In this document: piece by piece, positions 25,100-37,260 of the stretch
Layout of the letters: each line of letters begins with the position of its first letter
How positions within the stretch are numbered: position 1 is the stretch's first letter
NCBI GenBank assembly: GCA_961205875.1
Contig: OY540813.1
Span: 19,129,001-19,193,000, forward strand
Direction: 5' to 3'
DNA from: Sialis fuliginosa
Taxonomy: Eukaryota > Arthropoda > Insecta > Megaloptera > Sialidae
Length of the DNA: 64,000 nt
Position numbers and translations under genes: made by a program
The notes under the pieces: generated by a model
What the model saw: the letters and a program-made list of their open reading frames with translations, nothing else
Database searches by the model: none
What the model was told of the DNA's origin: nothing

Positions 25100-25410
25100 A
25101 TTTGAAAAAACGGACCAATAGCGTATGCGCGCGCGCAAGAATCCAATCGATCTGTAGCACCATCAACCATTTTGTATACAACAACAACATAGTGGGGATA
25201 ACACCGGACCAATCGCACGATAGGGCGTGGCTTGCGTGTCCCTGGACGAAACTTTATTTCGCGATCTCTCGACAGTCTTTCGTGAGTTGTAGAAAGGTTC
25301 GAATCTATGTCCGTTATTTAATTTTGAATTTTTCGCGGTTGGTAACACTGAGAAGTGCGGTGTGTGATACGGATATATTCATGTTGATTGTTGTTATTGT
25401 TATTTGTTGA
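25100..25410 (+). promoter_or_regulatory. tup: Probable Islet/tup promoter and 5' leader
   Basis: This is a G+C- and CpG-rich block in otherwise A+T-rich DNA, directly upstream of exon 1. It has three CCAAT boxes (25115-25119, 25143-25147, 25209-25213), two of them in the same context cggaccaat. A GC/KLF-type box gggcgtgg lies at 25223-25230, and an alternating CG run at about 25125-25136. CCAAT boxes bind NF-Y and are usual 50-150 bases upstream of a start site, which puts initiation at about 25250-25350. An initiator-like acagtc lies at 25272-25277. The exact start site cannot be called. Two short upstream ORFs lie in the likely leader: ATG 25307 (4 codons then stop) and ATG 25381 (9 codons ending at TGA 25408-25410). 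Confidence 0.6.
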
Positions 25411-25476
25411 TTGTTGTTGGGTGGTGTTATTTTGGTGGTTTGTTGGAGTGAGCGAGGTGGTTTGAGGAGGACGGTG

Positions 25477-25627
25477 ATGGTAATGTCGGAGCACGGAGGG
25501 CTCTCGATGCACCAGTTGCCGCTCCACCATCGCGGGCTGGTGCAGCCGAGCCTAGTTGTCAATCCTCACCCCCTTGCAGCCGCGGGTAGTGATTCTTGCG
25601 GCGCAGCGTCTTTGGACGCGCACAACA
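25477..25627 (+). CDS. tup: Islet/tailup LIM-homeobox gene, coding exon 1
   Basis: This exon encodes the N-terminal 50 residues of an Islet-class LIM-homeodomain transcription factor, a nuclear regulator of motor-neuron, heart and dorsal ectoderm fate in insects. The start is ATG 25477 (MVMSEHGG...), with G at -3 and G at +4. A second in-frame ATG lies at 25483. An in-frame TGA at 25408-25410 rules out extension upstream. The segment is low in complexity and rich in His, Pro, Leu and Gly (LPLHHRG, NPHPLAAAG), with no domain of its own, as expected before LIM1. It ends at a strong donor, aaca|gtaagt, after one base of a codon (phase 1). Exon 2 opens with the two bases that complete a Lys codon, giving ...[20 protein letters not shown]. 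Compare human ISL1, where KKKR precedes the first LIM domain. Assignment rests on phase, promoter context and G+C content, not on exon 1 homology, so a different or additional first exon remains possible. Confidence 0.82.
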
Positions 25628-28600
25628 GTAAGTTCATCATATATTTACTATACCTATCAATAAACCTAATTCTACAACCTGTCTGTCTAACTGTAACTAG
25701 AGCCAGCTTGAGGTCACTGCATCCTCGGCGATAACTGAAAAAGCGCCAGTAATTATGAATACTTTTTTAGTCCTATGCAACATTTTTATCCTCATAAAGT
25801 TCGTCTATCTCATTTTTACGCGTCTCTGATCCTTGCGGCTCCATCGACGGCCGGTTTCTCCAATCCTACGCTACTGACTATAGAGCAAAGATATGCTTTT
25901 GTAATTTATACCAAACAAATCTGAAAAGGTTCATTTTTGATAAAGTTAAGTACCTACATATACAGACATATTCTGATTTTGCCAATAACTTGAATATTAT
26001 AACTAATCAAATACAAATCCCCTAACCATAAAAATTGTAAGAGTTTAGACTTACACGTGTTTCAATAGCAATGCTATCATCATCAGAGTCTTAAAGACAC
26101 TTATAACTAATTACAATAAATACTTTTATTCGATCAGTACCTACCCTACAATTTGTACATTGAATAAGTCAATACAAAGCAAAAATAGAAAGATTCCGGG
26201 AATTTAATATATTAGTGCTTATCTACATATATAAAAAATATATGTTCTTAACAATATGTTCAAATAAAACAATTTTAATTATACTTAAATAAACGCGTAT
26301 AGTCGATGAACTTATTACAACTCAAATAACATTTACTTACAGTACCTACACTGAAAAAAAAGCATTGGACCAAGACAATCGTTTCATATTTCAATGTTAT
26401 CTTAATATAAGACTAGTGTATAATCTTAACCGGCAGCTATCTTATTATTTCTCTTTAAAACAATATTGTCGGATGAAAAAAATCAATTCTCTGTTTAAAC
26501 AATATTTCGAAAACAATTAATTTTCTTCTTCTTTAAACTGTTTCAATGTGTGTATGAGTTTCATATTTTTTTTTAATACTAAGATTAAAATAGAATTCGA
26601 AATATCTGTTATAGTTATATAATTAGCTATAGGTATAAGTACCTTTTAAATTAAATATTTTAATAGGTATATATGTATTATTTACAAAAATTGTATACCT
26701 ATACAAAATCTTTGTCTGTTTGAAATATCTATTATAATAAATAATATTATACGTACTATATTAATCTGGTTTTTATTTAAGGAATAACTTTTGTAATATT
26801 AAGGTCTAATACTATTAACATTTACTATTATATAAACAAAGGTCCACGGTGTTCCCTAGGGTCCCGAGCTTGATTTCGTGCAATAATTTAATTAGCATCT
26901 ATAGATATATGTATATGCGCGAGTGTAGCTAATAAAAAAAATTATGTATAATAATACTAACATAGTAAAATAAATAAACCTATTACACATTCATACATCT
27001 TTCGCAGATAGTTATATAATTATTTTGTAAAACATTTTTTTATAGTGTATAGGTATATGTATAATAATAGTATACTTCTTGATACAACATACTTTGTTCT
27101 TAAATATTATGATTATATATCATAAAATTACATAGCTCCTTAAATTAAAAAAATATTCCCTATCTGAATCATAAACTTTCGAATTTTGTTCCCGAATTAG
27201 GCATTTTTATTGCATCTTAAGACAATTGGCATTGGTATACTTCTAAGCATACATATATTAATTGAAAATAAAATCACACCGCCGGGTTTTAATTATAATA
27301 TAGGTTCATAATTACAAAAAAAAGGGTTTTTTTATATTTAATACTAAGAGTGTTCAGTATACATAAGTAATCTTTCGGGCATTTAAATTAGATTAAACAA
27401 ATTAAGAAATAGTACTAGGATACACTATGTATATATATGTATATACATATATATATACATATGTAGGTAATAAACTAAATTTTACAAAAATCACGAGTCT
27501 TCGAGGCGCCACTTTGACATTTATGTTTAAAATATAAGAACAAATATTAGCATTGATCGACAATGTCAATTTAATTAACTACTTTTTTTTAAATAATAAC
27601 ATAAGTTTATAATGTTTATTTTTGCCTTCTGGCCTTCAATACAGCATTATTATCTTCGTTATAAAATATGCATTTGCACTTTTAATAACGTTTAGCAATA
27701 CATGTTAATTATAATAGATTTATATTTAACTAGCTATAAGAATATTATTAAAATAAATAATAATATACAACTTAAGTGAACGTAAACATGTCTTGGGAAG
27801 TTTATGTATAAAAAAGAAGACAATCTAATGTGATAAATAATAAACATAAAATAATCATAATTAATTTAATTTAATAATAATTATAATAAATTAATATAAC
27901 AAAAGTTAAAATATCTTAAGATTAATAAGTAATCTCGTATAATCATAATATGTATAATATTTATAAATAAAAATAATTAATGAGGTAAAAACTATTTATT
28001 TTAGTATAAATATAAGTGAACATTATGGTATTTTTTTGCATTTGTCTATACTCACAAGTAACATGTACATATAAAATATATTATAGGTAGTTTTTACAAG
28101 TTTTTAATGTATCTACCTATATCTATATAAATTTTAAAGTAATAAATAGCAGGTAGTTTTTACTATAACTCTGTACTTTCCTCAGGCTACAATGTAGCAT
28201 AGTATAATTTTTTCCAGAAATTTAAATATATATAGGTATGTAAAAAATAACATACTTTTTTTCTGTGTATTATTTTTAAATGACATATTATAAAAATATT
28301 TTTAACAAGAAATGCGAAATAGAAAACGAAGTACAGTTTATTTTTATTTCATCTATATAAACAAGCTCTTGCGATATTTTTATATTTGTGTACTTTAAAC
28401 TTTTCAAATATAATTAAAATTCAGAATTTATTTATGTCTTATTATTATCCAAAGAGACATTTTAAATGTGCAATATGTTCTTTTTATAGATTGAGTTTGA
28501 CATTTAGTTCTATAAAGTTTAAAAAATAAGTTGTAGTATGTTGTATAATACTGTATAAGTACCTACCTATATACCTAATGAATAAAAAATATGATTTATA

Positions 28601-29673
28601 TTATATATCTATTTAATCTCTCTAAAAATAATATAAATGTATTCGATTTTAACATTTTTGAAAAGTACACAAGTACTAAATAGTTATCCAAATGTTTAAG
28701 AAAATATATTTTATGTTTTCTCGGAGTAAGTTATTAAAAAGTTGGATTTGTATTTCGCAAATAGTTGAAGTGTAGATATTTTCTTAGACCAATTTAATTA
28801 TCTTAATTTAATTAAATACATAGTGCATTATAAATCAATTTAACTGAAAATTATTTTTTCGGGTTTTATTATAAAACGCATTTGCTTGATTTTGTATTAC
28901 AATACAATATAATAGGTGATGTGAATTATAAATAAATATATAACATAAAAGTATTAAAAATACACTAGGTACACTTATATTTATTAGATTTTTTAAATCC
29001 TAGAAAATAAGTTAAGAGTAAGAAAATGATTATTTTAAATATAGATATATTTATTTTTCAAAATAAAAACTCAGGAACTTCGAGAGGCTAGATGGGGCCT
29101 AGAATAATATTTTATAGTTTGGAGGCCATAATAAATAGATTGATACATATATTTTTCTTTATTATTTTTGTATTATGTATATTAGTATGTAACAATAGAT
29201 GTAACAATATTTAGGTATACTTTCAAACATATATTTGTCTAATAATTTTAGAAAAACAGAATAGTACAAATATAAAATAAATCGTATTCGAAAGACAATT
29301 TAAAAATAATAAAATAATTCTATTATTGTAAGTAATACATTTTTAAAATTTAAGCACCTACGTCACATTTTAAAATATTTTGAATACCTGTAATAGTTTA
29401 TATAAACAAGGGTAGGTAAATATCATTTTACCGAGGTAGTGCAGGCGCCTGGATTTTCTAAATCCCTCATTCATACCGGGGTTTACAACGTCTTTAAGTT
29501 ATTTTCAATGGTATTTTCCGTATTTGTGAATTGGTTGTAATATATATTCAAAAGTTATTGTGATTAGGTCACTTCAATAGCCTATGTGCCTGCCAAATAT
29601 CACTGATACATATATAGGGTTATTATTACTGCCTATATTTACTCTGGTTTGAGGCTATTTTGTCGGGTCACGC
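25628..29673. other. First 4 kb of intron 1, very A+T-rich
   Basis: Apart from the hammerhead-like motif at 26045 and a (ta/ca)n tract at about 27428-27465, this interval is low-complexity A+T DNA with no complete transposon. It is strikingly poorer in inserted elements than 29.7-40.2 kb. Confidence 0.5.
26045..26097 (-). ncRNA. Hammerhead-like ribozyme motif (Penelope type)
   Basis: On the minus strand CTGATGA (plus 26080-26086) is followed by a 6-pair stem gatagc/gctatt (26073-26078 with 26064-26069, loop of 3) and then GAAAC (26059-26063) and acgtgtaagtct. This is the full hammerhead core order, with one extra base between the core and stem II, as also seen in the motif at 22968. It lies in Islet intron 1, antisense to the gene. 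No reverse transcriptase is nearby. Confidence 0.5.
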
Positions 29674-30473
29674 CAGGGCCGTAACTAGAGGCTCGGGAGC
29701 CCCGGGGCAGCAAGTGATCGAGGGGCCCCCCTTATAAAAAATTTTTTGAACAATTTTAAAGTATGTGACTATTTTCGAAAAAAATAAGATTTTTAATAAA
29801 AATGTGAATGCTTTCAAATTTTAATTATTAATATTTTTTGTAAACAATGACAATTAAACCAGTAAATATTAAAAAAAAAAAAAACAAACAATAATTTCTC
29901 ATATCGAGCTGCATAAAATTCGATTTATAGTGGAGTTATATTAGCGACATTTTTTGTACCTTGTTGAAAAAACGACCATTTTTATAGTTTTTCGTGTACG
30001 TTTTTTTTAAATATCTGCAATTCTATTGACCGGATTGCATAAACAAAAAAATCATTTTAAACTTTGTTATTAATTTCCCCATAAAACTAAATTTTAAAAA
30101 ATCTCATAATTTTATTACGAACCTAAAGTACTTTTTTACAACGACCAATAGTAAAGCGATTTTAATAAAATTTTGAGAAGATATTCTTTATGATTATAAA
30201 TAAGTAATTGTGACAAGTTCCAAATCAAAACGGCTAAGAAACACATTAAAAAATAAAAAATAAGAATCATATCTTGTGGGCAACAAATGGTAGAGGGACA
30301 TTCTTTTTTTGTAGATTTTTATGTACTATACTTGGGTTTTTATTTTTGAAAAAAAAACTCAAAACTTTTTTTAATCCGATTTCGTAAAAAAATACATTCC
30401 TTGTTCGGGGGCCCCCTATACTCGGGGGCCCCGGGGCACCGCCCCGGCTGCCCCGGTGGTAGTTACGGCCCTG
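29674..30473. mobile_element. hAT-type non-autonomous element, 800 bp
   Basis: The ends cagggccgtaactagaggc and agttacggccctg are inverted repeats, extended by G+C-rich arms (gccccggggcag against ctgccccggtgg). The flanking 8-mers ggtcacgc and ggtcacta match at six of eight positions, consistent with an aged 8-bp hAT target duplication. The interior is A+T-rich and non-coding. A 70-codon minus frame over the right arm is not a gene. A 184-bp relative is at 40015-40198. Confidence 0.75.
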
Positions 30474-31069
30474 GGTCACTACTACGTTCTACAACTTTAT
30501 TTATTTCTAAATAAATTAATATTTCTAAGAGGGTGGCTTTATGTAGTAATATGTCTGGAATAATTTTTACTCCAAACCATTTTTTATCAAAATTATAGTA
30601 CCAGCTCTACTATTTTATGTGCTGTTATTATAACCTTATCTTAAAATTATTATATTTGAATGCCTTAAAGTTAAAATTAAATACATAGTTGCGTAGTAAT
30701 TTAAGCTTGAAAATATCGATAATTTTGTTGTTTTTTTCAATAGAATACCTACTATCTAGGTATTTATCTATGCCTAATAAAATATAGATTTGTGAATCGG
30801 AAATACATACTCGTGATTATCTTTGTAAACAATATATCATGTGTTAATTTGTATTATTATACGGATATGGATACATTGTATGTTTTAATGATATAAATGT
30901 ATATTTATATAAATTGTAAAGTATAAAATTTAAAATGTATTGTTATTTGTACAACGTTTAGACAAGATAAGAAATTCATTAATAAATATTAATTATAACG
31001 CCAGTAGTTGGTACCTTATACATGTACTTATCTTTATAAGTAATAAAAGTAGTTAATTATGATTTATAC

Positions 31070-31447
31070 CAGGCTTGGCCAACCCAAATTGTTCTACGGG
31101 CCGCATTGACGACCTAAAAAAAAAGTTACCACCTATTTCGCATAGGATCCGAGATATTTACGATTTTTTATAATAGCAAAAAAAAAACATATTTCTGTAC
31201 TGTCACAGATTGAGTGTTGTAATTTGTCTCATTCAATCAAAAATTCTTCAGTCTTTATAATTTTTATTTATATGTAGGTATTAATAAAACAAGATTTTAA
31301 ATGTTTTTAAAAACAATAGGAAATTAAATCCAGTTCTGAGTTCTGATACACTCGTTACTCAAAAAAATCGTTATAAAACATAATTTGTTCGTATGTGGCC
31401 ACGGCTCACACATAAGAGCGCGGCGGGCCGCAGGTTGGCCAGCCCTG
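31070..31447. mobile_element. hAT-type MITE, 378 bp, perfect target duplication
   Basis: The ends caggcttggccaaccc and ggttggccagccctg are inverted repeats. They are flanked by the identical 8-bp duplication atttatac (31062-31069 and 31448-31455), diagnostic of the hAT superfamily. Subterminal G+C-rich segments (cgggccgcattg; gcgggccgcagg) also pair. It contains no transposase frame. Confidence 0.9.
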
Positions 31448-31455
31448 ATTTATAC

Positions 31456-32244
31456 TAATTACACTCATAAAAAACTACCTAATTGTTTTGAAACTAAAAT
31501 TATTCATGAATTATATATTTATATTACTTAATTGTAAAATTAAAATGTTAAAAAAAATTTTTTTAATCCAATGTATCTTTTTATTTTTTATTTTTTTAAT
31601 AATGAATTATGCAAGTAACTTGAATTTGCTATTTATTTAAACAATAATAGTTTAAGAATCTGGGCATTTGCGTTGATCTAGAATATTCTGGAACAATCTG
31701 ACCCATGACAATATTTGACTTACTTATTAAGTTTCTATGCGAAATAATAATAAATAAAAAATTATAAAATATTATAAATGAGCACTACCAACTGCTTTTG
31801 GAAAGTATTTGACATAAAATATTTTGAAATGGTCTTCGATACTCTAACAAATCCATACACATATTTTTTTTAGTTTGTTCAAATTTAATTTTAAAATAAA
31901 CATATAATTTTCAATAATTTCATAAATTGGCGTTTCCGCCCATCGCTAAACTTTTTGCCAACCTTTGATCCAAAATTATCTACGTATAGTTTCTATCTCT
32001 CGCTAATATTATTAAGATTTATATGTCATCATTGTATATTAAGTATAAACAATATTTTTTATATACATTTCTACGAAAAGTTGAAAGTGATTTCTCCAAA
32101 ATAGCAAATACAATCTTAATTTTATTTTCAGACCTGTCTAAATCTAATTGCCCATGTCTGTTGAAAAAAAAATGTAAATTTCACAGTGTGTCCATTCATT
32201 AGATCTCCTGTTTTGTGTGTGTGTATGTGTATGTGTGTGTGGTG
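31456..32244. other. Intron 1 A+T-rich spacer
   Basis: No exon or complete element is seen. A (tg)n tract at about 32213-32240 ends the interval. Confidence 0.5.
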
Positions 32245-32430
32245 ATTTACAGCCCGACCAGGGGATGTCTCCACCACGGCCGGCAGAGGCGCCTCCCGTC
32301 TTGTCACCTTATCGCCTTACCGTCTGCGTTACCCTTGTTGTGTTTATCTGCAGAACTGTCCACTGGCCACCGCGCGTCCACTTCTTTGTCTGTTTTGCAT
32401 TCTTCATACTCACTGGGGGTAATGTCAGTG
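32245..32430. promoter_or_regulatory. tup: Candidate intronic enhancer island
   Basis: This is a sharply bounded G+C-rich non-repetitive island 6.6 kb inside intron 1 (for example ccaccacggccggcagaggc), preceded by a (tg)n tract. Frames of 73 and 77 codons cross it but show no domain and no good splice sites in phase with the Islet exons. Its composition contrasts with the A+T-rich intron, which suggests constraint. A cryptic exon is the alternative. Confidence 0.35.
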
Positions 32431-33426
32431 GCGTGACTGTCATTTTATAGATAAGGCAGTTGTATGTTTCTTTGGTTTTAACGATTATGAGGGTCTAAAA
32501 TTCATTGAAAGATGTAATGAAAATTTTAATTTAAAAAGAAATTATAAAATGATACTTACGCACATTTAAATTTATTAATGATGTTAATAACTTGGCATGT
32601 ACTTGAACTAGTATCTAAATAATACGAGATATAATAAGAGATACATATAATATCTAATTAAATTAATAAAATGTGCATAATTGTATAACTTATATAGTAA
32701 TATAATTTTTATAATGTAAATACAGTCGATAATTAGGTAAGGACAGAAAAGAAAAAATATGTATTTGTTATTAGTGAAATCATTCTTGTATTCTAATGGT
32801 TTAGTTTTTTGTCGATTTTGTAATTTTAATAGCAAGTGGCAAGTAGGTATAAGGAGTAGAGGTATACGCTATCTACTTTTTGATGAATATAGCATATCTA
32901 CAATTATAAATACTAAATACAAATATAATTGATAAATATAATCAATTTTTGTTAATTGATTGAATTATATGTAGGATATTTTATTTAATATTCTATTTTC
33001 TTTGATCCACTATTTGTCGTTTTGAATGACTAATTATACACTTTAGAATATTATTACAAATTGCAACCCTGTATATCTAGGTAGTTTTATTTTTAATATA
33101 ATGATATAGGTACTTTTATTTTTTAATTAAAGTAGGTGTCACAAAAACTAAAGTATACAGTTTAAAACCAATTATTAGTATTTCCAATTAACTGAATTCG
33201 TATTGAAAATGAAGGAATTAAAATAAATTATTTATATAACATTATAAAAAGATATCTACCTACACTTTTTTCTTTTTTACGTTTTGAATATGTTAATGTT
33301 TTTTTCCTACCCATATTTAAAATTTACATTCAACATAAGTAAAAGATTATATATTATATTATATAAATAATAATAATAATAATACTCCTGGAAGTAACAT
33401 AAGCTATATAGGATATAAACACTATA
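32431..33426. other. Intron 1 A+T-rich spacer
   Basis: Low-complexity A+T DNA with no supported feature. The 75-codon minus frame at 32608-32835 is Ile/Leu/Tyr-rich and not gene-like. Confidence 0.5.
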
Positions 33427-33984
33427 GGGTGTTTTTTTGTATTTTTATTTTTTCGGTACCATTGGCCTATGTCTTAGATTTGGATCAAAAGTTAATTGTC
33501 CCAAAATATCAGACTTGTAGATCAAACCTGTGAACGGCGAAAACAGTATTTTCCCCATTTGATTAACATGGGAAAAATATTTTTTTACTTACGCGTGAAT
33601 AGCTCGTAAATTTTTTTTTTTTTAAATTTCTCAGAGCAATATTTTGTAGAGAATTAAATGCTCAATTCATAAATCCAGTAATTTTTAATATATGTTTGTT
33701 TAAAAATTATTATAAAAATTGGACTTTACTTTTTATGATAATGTTTAAACGAACATATCTTTAAAAATACTGGCTCTATGAATTGAGCATATAGAATATT
33801 TTATGTACGAGCTATTCACACATAAGTAATTTTTCCCATGTTAATCAAATGGGAAAAAGACTCAGTTTGCGCCGTTCACAGGTTTGATGTACGAGTCTGA
33901 AATTTTGACACAATTAATTTTTGATCCAAAGCTAAAACATAGGCCAATGAGGCCGAAAAAATTTAAAAAATAATAAAAACACCC
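33427..33984. mobile_element. Foldback DNA element, 558 bp, TA-flanked
   Basis: The ends gggtgtttttttgtattttt and aataataaaaacaccc are inverted repeats. The arms pair deep into the element: cattggcctatgtcttag with the complement near 33935, and gatcaaaagttaattgt with the complement near 33910. ta lies immediately outside both ends, fitting a Tc1/mariner-like TA target. Non-coding. Confidence 0.75.
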
Positions 33985-34009
33985 TTATAAACACGTTCTC
34001 TTGTCAGGT

Positions 34010-34140
34010 GACTGAGTAGTGAACAAAAATACTGGATTTTTCTCGGTTCTTGCGTCATCTCGGTATTGATCACGTATACGAGATCAAACTGAGACGAGAT
34101 TTTTCTTACTTTCGTTTCGTCTCATGTGCATCCTTAACCT
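34010..34140. repeat. cgagacgaga repeat family, copy
   Basis: Contains ttttctcggttcttgcgtc, gagacgagatttttc and gtttcgtctcatgtgcatcc, matching the family at 16190 and 45650. It sits directly beside the foldback element ending at 33984. Confidence 0.5.
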
Positions 34141-34329
34141 ATACAACACAAAAATGTATTTTTTTTTGTCCAACATGTGATATACTGATTCTATTGTTTT
34201 CTGAAAACTAAAACCACTGGAACCATATTAATCAAATCGATCGAGCACTTCATTTATGAAATATCAATAATTACACTATCCACAATGGAAGAATCGGTCA
34301 AATAAAAAAATAAAATACATATCCCTTTT

Positions 34330-34560
34330 TTAACGACCACCTGAGGCTACCTCTATGTGGCGGTAATGCGGGGACAGAGGACGCACTGTTTACACGTACG
34401 GGTACCGTCCCCCCCCTTCCTCCACACACACTACACGACATCGCTAGTAGATCTGTATCAAATGATCCGACATCCCAGCAGTGAGCCGTTATCTAACGGT
34501 AGCCAACTTGGATTTATGTTACAAAACCAAAATAGACCGTCATCAGCATTAATGTACACA
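34330..34560. promoter_or_regulatory. tup: Candidate intronic regulatory island
   Basis: A unique segment of elevated G+C begins at aacgaccacctgaggctacc and contains a tacgggtacc word and a run of eight C. An 86-codon frame crosses it without domain or splice signals in phase. Surrounded by transposon relics, it may be a retained functional block. Low certainty. Confidence 0.3.
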
Positions 34561-34749
34561 TTGACGTATTTTAATAATAATTATGGCTGGAATTGGTGGT
34601 CGAAATGTCGGAAGTAGCTTGTTTTCTTTATTCTGCATGTGTAGATATATTTTTTGATATAGGATTGTTTGTGTATTGGTCAGTATTGTTGTCACCAGAA
34701 ATTAGAAGATGTATTATTTTGAAACCATTAAGGTATGTACGTAGGTATA

Positions 34750-35491
34750 CAGGGTGTTCCATAAACATACCGAGAAACTTTCAGGAATTGTCAAGGATAT
34801 TAAAATTAAAACAATCGCTTTTTGTTTAATAAACCCATGTCCGCAAATGAGCCGTTGTAGCAGTAGAGTAAAGAAAGAACCCCACACAAAAGCAATGGAT
34901 TTTGCCTTTTAGTTAAATTTCTTGTGTGGAAATGATAGTTCAAAGCGTGCTGATCAAAAGATGTAATGGACGCAACATACGAAAATCCATAATTTCTGCG
35001 CCAGTGGGCATCCTAAAGTGTTGACTTTTAAAAAAATTTACAAAGAATTAGTCAATGAACACAAATAAGTTTTTTTTAAGTATTTGGTGACATTTTTTAA
35101 TTTTTGGTTGGGTATTTTTTTTATGAAATCTATAAATATTACTTATAAAAAATTCTAAAAATATTTTTTTATATTGGCTGGCTATTTATAAGAACTTTTT
35201 GCAAAAATTTCTAAATGTTGATCCTTTAGGAGATAAACATAAATATAATGTTTGGGTGCCACTTGGAGCAGATATTATGAAATTTTATATGTTGCACCCA
35301 TTACAACTTTTCATCACACGCATTGAACTGTATCATTTCCACAAAAAAATTTAACTAAAAGGCAATATCCATTGCTTTTGTGTGGGATTATTGTTAAGTT
35401 TGTTCTACTGTTAAAACGGCTCGTTTGCGGACATGGTTTATTAACAAAAAGCGATTGAAAGTTTGTCGGTATATGTTTACGGGACACTCTG
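34750..35491. mobile_element. Foldback DNA element family C, copy 1 (742 bp)
   Basis: The ends cagggtgttccataaacata and tatgtttacgggacactctg are inverted repeats and the arms pair over more than 150 bases (for example gtccgcaaatgagccgtt against aacggctcgtttgcggac). ta lies outside both ends. Non-coding. Copy 2 at 53811-54552 has the same length by my boundaries. Confidence 0.8.
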
Positions 35492-35499
35492 TAGGTATA

Positions 35500-36965
35500 T
35501 ACACAGAGAGAAAAGTCATGATAATTTTTATACAGAAAATCTTAGAAAAATTACTGTGCTCTCTTATAATGCGTGCGCAATCGACGATACAAGTAAAAAA
35601 TATTTATACGTCCATATAAAAATTATCAGTGCTTACATTATATAAATTGCTTTTTTATCACGGTAGAAATTACGGTGCTAGCATGGTAATATTTGGAACG
35701 CTGTATCAGAAAACTGCCTTACCGGCCTTACCGATTCAGTAAAATTTCTATAGCTTATTATTTTTTTTTTCAAACAGAAAGGTAAAAACAATAAAAAGCA
35801 ATTTCATTTTAAGAAAGTTATCGATTTATTTATATAATATACATTGTTTTGAATTTTACAACTAATAATAGTTTACAAATATAGTTGTAGAACAATTTAC
35901 ATAAAGATATGACAACCAATACATGTGCAAAGAGACCGATTCACAGAACAAATTAAATATAAAATAACGTATTTTCAATATCTAAAATCTAAACTAACCT
36001 ATATCTGTCAAAACTTATTTTACAAATAAAACTTCTAAAAATAACACATTAAAACCGAACAAAACATTATTGTAAAACATTTATCACCCACATTCATTTA
36101 AAATTCGCACAAAACAATAATTTTAATAAAATAAAAACAATCATAGCCATTTTAAATCTAAATATGCTACACGTCCCGCTTTAAATATTATTCACACTAA
36201 AAACAATTTTGAATATAAATTAAAATATAATACTTTAAAATCACGATAACATAGAAAAATATCTTTAAAATAGAAAACACTACACAATTACAATATGTAC
36301 TTTTAAAACAAATGTACATTCTAAATATGTATGTAACTGTCAGCTTATAGGCCGTCGCGTCGGAAGATCGAAAATAGCCGACTGTACTCGAACCTTACTA
36401 CCTTGTTTATGCTGATAGTAAAATTTGCTTTATATCCTAACTTTCTATTAAGATATATCGAAAACCATAAATCTGAGATCTAGACATGATGCGTATGATT
36501 TTTAGAGAATCGTTTTACAAACAAAATAAAACCATACATACATCTCTACGATAAACAGTTAATGAGATATCACATTTTTAGTTTTTGTGTTTTCAACATA
36601 ATTGGTATCTTCTGTCTTTTTCTTTCTTTCTGCTTTTGCCAGATATCTTTGAAATATCATTGAATTTTATAAGTCAGTATTGTAAAATTTATCAGACCGC
36701 CTAATAATTTATATCAACTTAAATAGCATTTTTTTTAAGAAAAACAATTAAAAAATACAAATTTGTCGAGATAGGAACTTTTTACTGTGCTGTTTTATAA
36801 ATTTCGCTGGCCTGTATTTTAAAAAATACTATTGTGTCCTTTACTTTTTATATTATGAATTTTAATTTTTCTTATTTTACCGTATAAAATTGACCATATT
36901 CGACTTTCGCACATCGTTTATAGTGCAGAGCACAGTAATTTTTCTAAGATTTTTCTCTCCGTGTA
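35500..36965. mobile_element. TIR element of about 1.47 kb
   Basis: The ends tacacagagagaaaa and ttttctctccgtgta are inverted repeats. The match continues in aaaatcttagaaaaattact against its complement at about 36930-36950 and in the following gtgctct. It starts 9 bases after the family C element ends, so the two are practically abutting. The interior is A+T-rich and has no transposase-like frame. The superfamily is uncertain. Confidence 0.6.
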
Positions 36966-37260
36966 GGAACTGATTGCAATTTATTTAGTTATCCAATTAA
37001 ATGCAATGTTCGCGTGCTTGCAAATACATTTATGTATCTTCCATAATTTCACTATCTATATATAAACAAAAACAGTGGGGTAAATAGGCAAATCGCTACT
37101 TAAAAATAAAATAAATACAAATGAGATATATTCTCAGTCTTTCATAAGGAGAGTATCAACAATTGCTTACGGTATATACTATCTATAATCTATATATAGT
37201 CATCGAATTTAAGATTGTAATAATCTTTTAGAGGGTGATTAAAAATGTAAAAAATTCTTA

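Noticed and set aside
25292-25306. ggttcgaatc resembling a tRNA T-loop
   Set aside because: No matching acceptor, D or anticodon stems surround it; it lies in the probable 5' leader.
25102-25410. 102-codon plus-strand open frame upstream of exon 1
   Set aside because: It begins at TTG, not ATG, crosses the CCAAT boxes and probable start site, and shows no domain. It is an artefact of the G+C-rich promoter.
25411-25476. Upstream extension of the Islet start to 25411
   Set aside because: There is no ATG in this stretch and an in-frame TGA lies just before it. ATG 25477 has good context.
25163-25562. Minus-strand open frames over the promoter and exon 1
   Set aside because: They are complements of the G+C-rich island and simple (tgt)n sequence; no homology and no splice logic.
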